DNA of 13,972 nucleotides from Rhodanobacteraceae bacterium (GTDB taxonomy: Bacteria > Pseudomonadota > Gammaproteobacteria > Xanthomonadales > Rhodanobacteraceae): the NCBI GenBank assembly GCA_025924775.1, contig JAICHS010000036.1, positions 1 to 13,972 on the forward strand, read 5' to 3'. This document shows positions 8,376 through 13,972 of the stretch, one piece after another (position 1 is the first letter of the stretch; each line of letters opens with the position of its first letter). A model generated the notes under the pieces. It saw nothing but the letters and a program-made list of their open reading frames with translations, was not told the origin of the DNA and did not search any database. The position numbers and the translations under genes were made by a program.

Positions 8376-9400
8376 ACCTGTCATCCGACCCGATGATCTT
8401 CGCGCTGACGCTGGGCAAGATCCTGCTGATCGCGGTGCCGTTGATCATCTGCGTGGCCATGTACGTGTGGTGGGAACGCAAGGTGATCGGCTGGATGCAC
8501 GTGCGCATGGGGCCGAACAAGATCGGCCCGTGGGGCCTGCTGCAGGCGTTCGCGGACGTGACCAAGCTCCTGATCAAGGAGATCATCGTCCCGACCAACT
8601 CCAACCGCTTCCTATACTTCACCGCGCCGTTGCTGGCGGTGATCCCGGCACTGGCGGTGTGGGCGATCGTGCCGTTCGATGACGGCGTGGTGCTGTCCAA
8701 CGCCAACGCCGGCGTGCTGTTCCTGCTGGCGATGACGTCCCTGGGCGTGTACGGCATCATCCTGGCCGGCTGGGCGTCCAACTCGCGTTACGCGCTGCTG
8801 GGCGCGATGCGTTCGGCCGCGCAGATGATCTCGTATGAAATCTGCATGGGCATGGCGCTGGTGTGCGTGCTGATCCTGGCCGGCAGCCTCAACTTCACCG
8901 CAATCGTGAATGCGCAGGCGGGCGGCAAGGGCCTGTTCGACTGGTTCTGGCTGCCGCTGTTCCCGGTGTTCCTCGTCTACTACATCTCGGGCGTGGCGGA
9001 AACCAACCGCCTGCCGTTCGACGTGGCCGAGGGCGAATCGGAAATCGTCGCCGGTTACCACGTGGAGTATTCGGGGTCGGCGTTCGCGCTGTTCTTCCTG
9101 GCCGAATACGCCAACATGATCCTGGCCGCGTTCCTGGTCTCGATCCTGTTCCTGGGCGGCTGGCTCAGCCCGTTCCAGGGCTGGCACCTCGGCTTCCTGT
9201 CCGAACCCAGCTGGATCTGGCTGTTCCTGAAGTTCTTCTTCTTCGCGACCGCGGTGGTCTGGTTGCGCGCGACGTTTCCGCGCTACCGCTACGACCAGAT
9301 CATGCGTCTCGGCTGGAAGGTGTTCATCCCGATCTCGATCGTGTGGATCTTCGTGGCGGGCATCTTCCGGTATTTCAACGTGGTGACGATAGGGCATTGA
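8372..9400 (+). CDS. nuoH: NADH-quinone oxidoreductase subunit H (ND1-like)
   Basis: A 342-residue membrane subunit with about eight transmembrane helices that joins the quinone cavity to the proton-pumping arm. Conserved segments include YVWWERKVIGWMHVRMGPNK (31-50), AQMISYEICMGMAL with Glu-156 (150-163), and the acidic loop VAETNRLPFDVAEGESEIVA (208-227) with Glu-210, Glu-220, Glu-222 and Glu-224. WLRATFPRYRYDQIMRLGWK (297-316) near the C-terminus is also typical. The ATG at 8372 overlaps the nuoG stop and has AAGG at 8358-8361 upstream; 342 residues is the usual family length. One base separates it from nuoI. Confidence 0.97.
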   Translation: MNLSSDPMIFALTLGKILLIAVPLIICVAMYVWWERKVIGWMHVRMGPNKIGPWGLLQAFADVTKLLIKEIIVPTNSNRFLYFTAPLLAVIPALAVWAIVPFDDGVVLSNANAGVLFLLAMTSLGVYGIILAGWASNSRYALLGAMRSAAQMISYEICMGMALVCVLILAGSLNFTAIVNAQAGGKGLFDWFWLPLFPVFLVYYISGVAETNRLPFDVAEGESEIVAGYHVEYSGSAFALFFLAEYANMILAAFLVSILFLGGWLSPFQGWHLGFLSEPSWIWLFLKFFFFATAVVWLRATFPRYRYDQIMRLGWKVFIPISIVWIFVAGIFRYFNVVTIGH

Positions 9401-9401
9401 G

Positions 9402-9893
9402 ATGAAGAAAGTTGTCGAATATCTCAAGAGCCTGTTGCTGCTGGAACTTGCAGCAGGCTTGTGGCTGACACTGAAATATTTGTTCAAGCACAAGTACACG
9501 CTGCGCTTCCCGATGGAAACCATTCCGCGTTCGCCGCGCTTCCGCGGGCTGCACGCGCTGCGCCGGTATCCGAACGGCGAGGAGCGCTGCATCGCGTGCA
9601 AGCTGTGCGAGGCGGTGTGCCCGGCGCTGGCCATCACCATCGATTCGGCGCCGCGTGCGTCCGACGGGCAGCGCCGCACCACGCGCTACGACATCGACCT
9701 GTTCAAGTGCATCTACTGCGGCTTCTGCGAGGAAAGCTGCCCGGTCGATTCCATCGTGTTGACCGACATCCTTGAATACCACTTCGAACGCCGCGGCGAG
9801 AACGTGCTGACCAAGCAGAAGTTGCTGGCGATCGGCGACCGCATGGAGTCATCCATTGCGGCCAATCGCGCGCAGGACGCGGCTTACCGGTGA
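9402..9893 (+). CDS. nuoI: NADH-quinone oxidoreductase subunit I (23 kDa ferredoxin-like)
   Basis: A 163-residue peripheral subunit with two [4Fe-4S] clusters, N6a and N6b, which bridge electron flow from NuoG to cluster N2 in NuoB. Two classical motifs are present: CIACKLCEAVCPA (Cys-63, 66, 69, 73) and CIYCGFCEESCPVDS (Cys-103, 106, 109, 113). The N-terminal 35 residues are an amphipathic helix region that lies on the membrane surface. The segment FRGLHALRRYPNGEERCIAC is typical of the family. The ATG at 9402 is one base after the nuoH stop, with an AGGG at 9391-9394 as ribosome binding site. Confidence 0.97.
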   Translation: MKKVVEYLKSLLLLELAAGLWLTLKYLFKHKYTLRFPMETIPRSPRFRGLHALRRYPNGEERCIACKLCEAVCPALAITIDSAPRASDGQRRTTRYDIDLFKCIYCGFCEESCPVDSIVLTDILEYHFERRGENVLTKQKLLAIGDRMESSIAANRAQDAAYR

Positions 9894-9898
9894 TGCCC

Positions 9899-10534
9899 AT
9901 GAACCATGCAGTTTTCCAGATGGTCTGCTTCGTCGCCTTCGCCGTGGTGGCGGTAGGTGCCGCCCTGGCGGTCGTGTCGGTGAAGAACACCGTACACGGC
10001 GTGCTGGCGCTGGTGCTGACGTTTTTTTCGGCGGCGTGCCTGTGGATCCTCGCCGAAGCCGAGTTCCTCGGGCTGGCGCTGGTGGTGGTGTACGTCGGCG
10101 CGGTGATGGTGCTGTTCCTGTTCGTGGTGATGATGCTTGACATCGACCTCGAGCCGATGCGCGAGGGCTTCATCAAGTACCTGCCGATCGGCATCGCCGC
10201 CGCGCTGATCATGCTGGTCGAGATGCTGGGCATCATCGGGGTGCGTACATTCAACGTACCGGCCGGCCCCGATCCCGCGGGCAGCTCCAACATCGAATGG
10301 CTTGGCACCGCACTGTTCACGCACTTCCTGCTGCCGTTCGAGATCGCGGCACTGATCCTGACGGTCGGCCTGGTGGCGGCGGTGGTGTTGGCGCTGCGCG
10401 TGCGCACCTTCTCCAAGCACCAGGATGCCGCCGCGCAGTCCGCGACCCACGCGGCCGGGCGCCTGCGCATGGTCAAGATGGCAGCGGTGACGGCGCCCGC
10501 GCCTGCGCCAGCCGCGAAGGAGCCGCAGCCATGA
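9899..10534 (+). CDS. nuoJ: NADH-quinone oxidoreductase subunit J (ND6-like)
   Basis: A 211-residue membrane subunit with five predicted transmembrane helices. It contains the conserved third helix LVVVYVGAVMVLFLFVVMML (61-80), the site of the pi-bulge rearrangement known from the family, and AEAEFLGLAL just before it. The last 40 residues (about 172-211) form a hydrophilic Ala/Pro-rich tail ending in APAPAPAAKEPQP. Two close start codons exist: ATG at 9893, overlapping the nuoI stop in TGATG, and ATG at 9899. I chose 9899 because GGTGA (9889-9893) stands 5 bases before it, but 9893 would add only two residues. The stop overlaps the nuoK start in ATGA. Confidence 0.94.
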   Translation: MNHAVFQMVCFVAFAVVAVGAALAVVSVKNTVHGVLALVLTFFSAACLWILAEAEFLGLALVVVYVGAVMVLFLFVVMMLDIDLEPMREGFIKYLPIGIAAALIMLVEMLGIIGVRTFNVPAGPDPAGSSNIEWLGTALFTHFLLPFEIAALILTVGLVAAVVLALRVRTFSKHQDAAAQSATHAAGRLRMVKMAAVTAPAPAPAAKEPQP

Positions 10535-10839
10535 GCATCCCCCTTTCCTGGTACATCGTGTTCGCGACGGTGCTGTTCTGCATCTCGATCGCGGGCATCT
10601 TCATCAATCGCAAGAACGTGATCGTGTTGCTGATGTGCATCGAGCTGATGCTGCTGGCCGTCAACACCAACTTCGTCGCGTTCTCGCGCTACCTCGGCAA
10701 TCCGTCGGGGCAGGTGTTCGTGTTCTTCATCCTGACGGTCGCGGCGGCCGAGTCGGCCATCGGCCTTGCCATCGTCGTGTTGATGTTCCGCAATCGCCGC
10801 ACGATCAACGTCGACGAAATCGATTCGTTGCGCTATTAG
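10531..10839 (+). CDS. nuoK: NADH-quinone oxidoreductase subunit K (ND4L-like)
   Basis: A 102-residue membrane subunit with three transmembrane helices that contributes to one proton pathway of the membrane arm. The two conserved membrane glutamates are present: Glu-38 in VIVLLMCIELMLLAVN and Glu-74 in TVAAAESAIGLAIVV. GIFINRKNVIVLLM and the C-terminal NVDEIDSLRY region are typical. The ATG at 10531 overlaps the nuoJ stop and has a good AAGGAG ribosome binding site at 10517-10522, 8 bases upstream. After the stop there is a 90-base spacer before nuoL. Confidence 0.97.
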   Translation: MSIPLSWYIVFATVLFCISIAGIFINRKNVIVLLMCIELMLLAVNTNFVAFSRYLGNPSGQVFVFFILTVAAAESAIGLAIVVLMFRNRRTINVDEIDSLRY

Positions 10840-10849
10840 GGAGACGTCC

Positions 10850-10933
10850 GTGCCACATCGACATCTGCGATGCCGCGCCTCCCTCGACGCGGCCAACGAG
10901 GGAACCACTGTCATGCATGAGGTGCAGGCGTGA
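10850..10933 (+). other. Possible 27-codon mini-ORF filling the nuoK-nuoL spacer
   Basis: A frame opens at a GTG (10850) with a strong AGGGAG-type ribosome binding site at 10838-10843, runs 27 codons (MPHRHLRCRASLDAANEGTT, then VMHEVQA), and ends in TGA at 10931-10933. The end overlaps the GTG start of nuoL as GTGA. A 7-bp hairpin, TCCCTCG/CGAGGGA (10880-10903), lies inside it. I recognise no protein family. The layout would allow ribosomes to be handed on to nuoL. It may equally be chance in GC-rich DNA. Confidence 0.3.
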
Positions 10934-12939
10934 TCAGCCAGAACCTTTTGATCGTACTGGTTGGCGCACCGCTGATCGGCGCGTTGATCGCGGGCCTGCT
11001 GCGCAACCGGATCGGGCGCGCGGGCGCCGCGGGCATCGCGATCGTGTCGGTGGCGTTGTCGTTCGCGTTGTCGTGCATCGTGTTCTACCAGCTGGTGTGG
11101 GGTGGGGCGCCCGACTTCAACGCCAACGTGTACACGTGGCTGGAGGTCGGCAAGCTCACCATCGGCATAGGGTTCCTCGTCGATCGCCTGACCGCCTTGA
11201 TGCTGGTCACGGTGACGTTCGTCTCGTTGATGGTGCACATCTACACCATTGGCTACATGGCGGAGGATTCTGGCTTTCAGCGCTTCTTTGCCTACATCGC
11301 GCTGTTCACGTTCTCGATGCTGGTGCTGGTGATCGCCAACAACTTCCTGCAGCTGTTCGTGGGCTGGGAACTGGTGGGCCTCGTGTCCTACCTGCTGATC
11401 GGGTTCTGGTTCGAGAAGCCGACCGCGACGTTCGCCGCGCTCAAGGCCTTCATCGTCAACCGTGTGGGCGACTTCGGCTTCATCCTCGGCATTGCGGCGG
11501 TGCTGTACGGCTTCCACACCCTGGATTATTCCGTGGTGTTTGCCGAGGCCCCGAGCCTGGCCGGTCGTACCATCGAAGTCGTGGGCGGGCATCCGTGGTC
11601 GCTGGCGACCCTGATCTGCCTGCTGCTGTTCGTGGGCGCTTGCGGCAAGTCCGCGCAGGTGCCGTTGCACGTGTGGCTGCCCGACTCGATGGAAGGCCCG
11701 ACCCCGATCTCGGCCCTGATCCACGCGGCAACCATGGTGACCGCCGGCATCTTCATGGTGGCGCGCATGTCGCCGCTGTACGAAATGTCCACGACCGCGC
11801 TGTCGGTGGTGCTGGTGGTGGGCGCGACCACCGCGTTCTTCATGGGCATGGTCGGCATCGTGCAGAACGACATCAAGCGCGTCATTGCCTATTCCACGCT
11901 GTCGCAGCTGGGCTACATGGTGGTGGCGCTGGGCGTGTCGGCGTACGCCGCCGGCATGTTCCACCTGATGACGCACGCGTTCTACAAGGCGCTGCTGTTC
12001 CTGTGTTCGGGCTCGGTGATCATGGCGATGCACCACGGCCAGGACATGCGCTTCATGGGCGGCCTGCGCAAGAAGATGCCGATCACCTACATCACGATGT
12101 GGATCGGGTCCTTGTCATTGTGCGCGACGCCGTTCTTCGCGGGCTTCTACTCCAAGGACGAGATCATCGACGCCGTGGGCGAGGCGCACCTGGTCGGCGC
12201 CACCTACGCGTACTGGTGCGTGTTGCTGGGCGTGTTCGTCACCGCGCTGTACAGCTTCCGGCTGCTGTACATGACCTTCCATGGCAAACCGCGCTGGCAC
12301 GTCGAGCACGGCCTGCATGAGGAAGAGGGCCACGAACCGCAGCCGGGCGTGCTGCCGCACGAACCCAAGGAATCGCCGCTGGTCGTCACCGTGCCGCTGA
12401 TCCTGCTGGCGATCCCGTCGGTGGTGATTGGCTGGTGGACGGCCAAGCCGCTGTTGTTCGGCAATTGGTTCGGCACATCCATCTTCGTGCTGCCCGAACA
12501 CGCGGTACTGCCGAAGCTGGCCGAGGAGTTCCACAACGTCTGGGCGTTCGGCGTGCACGCGTTCGCGACCCCGGCGTTCTGGATCGCGTTTGCCGGGTTC
12601 GTGGTGGCCACCTACGTGTACCAGTTCAACCCCAAGGTCGCCGATCGCGCCGCGCGGATGTTCCTGCCGGTGTTCAAGGTCCTCACGCGCAAGTACTGGG
12701 TGGACGAGATCTACTTCAACCTGTTCGGGCGGGGCGGCCTGAAACTGGGCCGCGGGTTCTGGAAGGGCACCGACCTCGGCATCTTCGACGGCGCGGTCAA
12801 TGGCGCGGCGTTCGTGACCGAGCGCAGCTCGCGGGTGTTCCGCCGCCTGCAGACCGGATTTTTGTACCACTACGCGTTCGCGATGATCGTCGGGCTGATC
12901 CTGCTGCTGGGTGGACTTTGGTATTGGGGATTGCACTGA
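10930..12939 (+). CDS. nuoL: NADH-quinone oxidoreductase subunit L (ND5-like antiporter subunit)
   Basis: A 669-residue distal proton-pumping subunit with many transmembrane helices, related to Mrp-type antiporters. Key residues are Glu-147 in LQLFVGWELVGLVSYLL, Asp-181 in VNRVGDFGFILG, Lys-240 in GACGKSAQVPLHVWLPDSME, and His-247. GPTPISALIHAATMVTAGIF (256-275) is the family signature. The C-terminal part (about 560-669) is the lateral helix region ending in a last membrane segment. The start is GTG at 10930: an in-frame TGA at 10918-10920 excludes a longer form, and TGAGGTG (10918-10924) is a good ribosome binding site 5 bases upstream. TGATG at its end overlaps a short frame that leads into nuoM. 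Confidence 0.96.
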   Translation: MISQNLLIVLVGAPLIGALIAGLLRNRIGRAGAAGIAIVSVALSFALSCIVFYQLVWGGAPDFNANVYTWLEVGKLTIGIGFLVDRLTALMLVTVTFVSLMVHIYTIGYMAEDSGFQRFFAYIALFTFSMLVLVIANNFLQLFVGWELVGLVSYLLIGFWFEKPTATFAALKAFIVNRVGDFGFILGIAAVLYGFHTLDYSVVFAEAPSLAGRTIEVVGGHPWSLATLICLLLFVGACGKSAQVPLHVWLPDSMEGPTPISALIHAATMVTAGIFMVARMSPLYEMSTTALSVVLVVGATTAFFMGMVGIVQNDIKRVIAYSTLSQLGYMVVALGVSAYAAGMFHLMTHAFYKALLFLCSGSVIMAMHHGQDMRFMGGLRKKMPITYITMWIGSLSLCATPFFAGFYSKDEIIDAVGEAHLVGATYAYWCVLLGVFVTALYSFRLLYMTFHGKPRWHVEHGLHEEEGHEPQPGVLPHEPKESPLVVTVPLILLAIPSVVIGWWTAKPLLFGNWFGTSIFVLPEHAVLPKLAEEFHNVWAFGVHAFATPAFWIAFAGFVVATYVYQFNPKVADRAARMFLPVFKVLTRKYWVDEIYFNLFGRGGLKLGRGFWKGTDLGIFDGAVNGAAFVTERSSRVFRRLQTGFLYHYAFAMIVGLILLLGGLWYWGLH

Positions 12940-12974
12940 TGGCTGGCACGCGACATTCCAAGGATCTTGCATGA
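12939..12974 (+). other. Possible 11-codon coupling ORF between nuoL and nuoM
   Basis: ATG at 12939 overlaps the nuoL stop as TGATG, encodes MAGTRHSKDLA, and stops at 12972-12974, overlapping the nuoM start as ATGA. The nuoM ribosome binding site lies inside it. It could keep ribosomes on the message across the 31-base gap. With only 11 codons and no known homologue, chance is a fair alternative. Confidence 0.2.
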
Positions 12975-13972
12975 GCACCTGGCCCCTCCTCAGCATCCTG
13001 ATCTGGCTGCCGTGCGCCGGCGCGGTTGTCGTGCTGCTGGCTGGCGACGCGCGCCCGCGCCTGGCGCGCTGGCTGTCGCTGCTGTTCTCGATCGTGACCT
13101 TCGCCTTCAGCCTGGTATTGCTGTGCGAATACCGGGCGGGTCCGGGCGGCTTCCAGTTCCAGGAAAACCTGCGCTGGATCCCCGGCATCAACACCAGCTA
13201 CCACCTGGGCGTGGACGGCATCTCGGTCGCGTTGATCGTGTTGACGGCCGTCATCCACATCTTGGTGGTTGGCGGCGCGTGGCAGATCATCCAGAAGAAA
13301 GTGCACCAGTACATGGCCGCGGTGCTGGTGCTGGACGGCCTGCTGATCGGGGTGTTCTGCGCGCTGGATGCGCTGCTGTTCTACCTGTTCTTCGAGGCCA
13401 TCCTGATCCCGATGTTCTTCCTGATCGGCGTCTGGGGCGGCCCGCGGCGCGTGTACGCGACGCTGAAGTTCTTCATCTACACGTTCTTCGGCTCGATCTT
13501 CTTCCTGATCGGCATCCTGTACATGTACCACCGCGCCGGCACGTTCGACCTCGCCACGCTGTGGAACTTCCCGTTCACCCTGAAGGAGCAGACCTGGCTG
13601 TTCGCCTCGTTCTGCGTCGCGTTCGCGATCAAGACCCCGATGGTGCCCGTGCACACCTGGTTGCCCGATGCGCACGTGGAGGCGCCCACCGGCGGTTCGG
13701 TGATCCTGGCCGCGATCATGTTGAAGGTCGGCACCTACGGCTTCATCCGCTTCCCGTTGATGATCACGCCGGACGCCTCGCAGCAGTTCGCGTGGGTGAT
13801 CATCGTGCTCAGCCTGATCGCGATCATCTACATCGGCTACGTCGCGATGGTGCAGCCGGACATGAAGAAGCTGGTGGCGTATTCGTCGATCGCGCACATG
13901 GGCTTCGTCACGCTGGGCCTGTTCATCGTGTACATGCTGGCGCGCCAGCTGGGCGATACCGGCATGGCGGAA
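12971..13972 (+). CDS. nuoM: NADH-quinone oxidoreductase subunit M (ND4-like antiporter subunit), 3' end outside the window
   Basis: The first 334 residues of an antiporter-like proton-pumping membrane subunit; the frame is still open at the window edge, and the full protein is usually about 500 residues. Family features are Glu-142 in LLFYLFFEAILIPMFFLIGV, Lys-221 and His-228 in AIKTPMVPVHTWLPDAHVEA, Lys-252 in AAIMLKVGTYGF, and MKKLVAYSSIAHMGFVTLGL (298-317). NTSYHLGVDGISVALIVLT (74-92) is also typical. The ATG at 12971 has AAGGA at 12960-12964, 6 bases upstream. nuoN is expected to follow outside the window. Confidence 0.97.
   Translation, partial: MSTWPLLSILIWLPCAGAVVVLLAGDARPRLARWLSLLFSIVTFAFSLVLLCEYRAGPGGFQFQENLRWIPGINTSYHLGVDGISVALIVLTAVIHILVVGGAWQIIQKKVHQYMAAVLVLDGLLIGVFCALDALLFYLFFEAILIPMFFLIGVWGGPRRVYATLKFFIYTFFGSIFFLIGILYMYHRAGTFDLATLWNFPFTLKEQTWLFASFCVAFAIKTPMVPVHTWLPDAHVEAPTGGSVILAAIMLKVGTYGFIRFPLMITPDASQQFAWVIIVLSLIAIIYIGYVAMVQPDMKKLVAYSSIAHMGFVTLGLFIVYMLARQLGDTGMAE

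Noticed and set aside
9703..12036. A 777-codon open frame on the minus strand opposite nuoI-nuoL
   Set aside because: Its product is extremely His/Arg/Gln-rich with no family features, as expected for the antisense frame of GC-rich coding DNA. The plus strand encodes clear complex I subunits throughout.

Overview
The window holds most of a nuo operon, the genes for respiratory complex I (proton-pumping NADH:quinone oxidoreductase), in the order nuoA-B-C-D-E-F-G-H-I-J-K-L-M. All genes are on the + strand, and nuoM is cut by the right edge. The DNA is GC-rich. Separate nuoC and nuoD genes, a long extra loop in NuoC, a NuoG without the N7 cysteines, a tRNA-Leu just upstream, and many Proteobacteria-type palindromic repeats together suggest a gammaproteobacterium of the Xanthomonadales (Xanthomonadaceae or Rhodanobacteraceae). 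This assignment is an inference from recalled family features; no species can be named.

Left end (1-881): the 3' end of a tRNA-Leu and its rho-independent terminator, then the decayed C-terminal part of a type ISP restriction-modification enzyme. That remnant is interrupted by a pair of inverted REP palindromes (REPIN-like). A plausible sigma70 promoter lies just before nuoA.

Operon (882-13972): nuoA encodes a membrane subunit. nuoB, C, D and I form the quinone-reducing connecting module. nuoE, F and G form the NADH-oxidising module. nuoH, J, K, L and M form the proton-pumping membrane arm. Every diagnostic iron-sulfur, FMN/NADH and proton-channel motif that I checked is present, so the operon looks functional. 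Electrons would pass from NADH through FMN (NuoF) and the clusters of NuoE/F/G/I/B to quinone at the NuoB/NuoD interface, driving proton pumping by NuoH, J, K, L, M and (outside the window) NuoN.

Spacing is uneven. The junctions B-C, C-D, F-G, G-H, H-I, I-J and J-K overlap or are separated by at most 5 bases. A-B (154 bases), D-E (115) and E-F (60) each carry a different palindromic element, and K-L (90) carries a small hairpin. The 115-base D-E spacer contains a perfect 21-bp inverted repeat, probably a small non-autonomous mobile palindrome. The E-F spacer contains a REP pair whose left arm includes the nuoE stop codon. The K-L and L-M spacers carry very short open frames (27 and 11 codons) that overlap the following start codon and could couple translation.

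I found no previously undescribed enzymatic system. The points worth a second look are the palindromes that punctuate the operon, the coupling mini-ORFs, and the restriction-enzyme remnant beside the tRNA.
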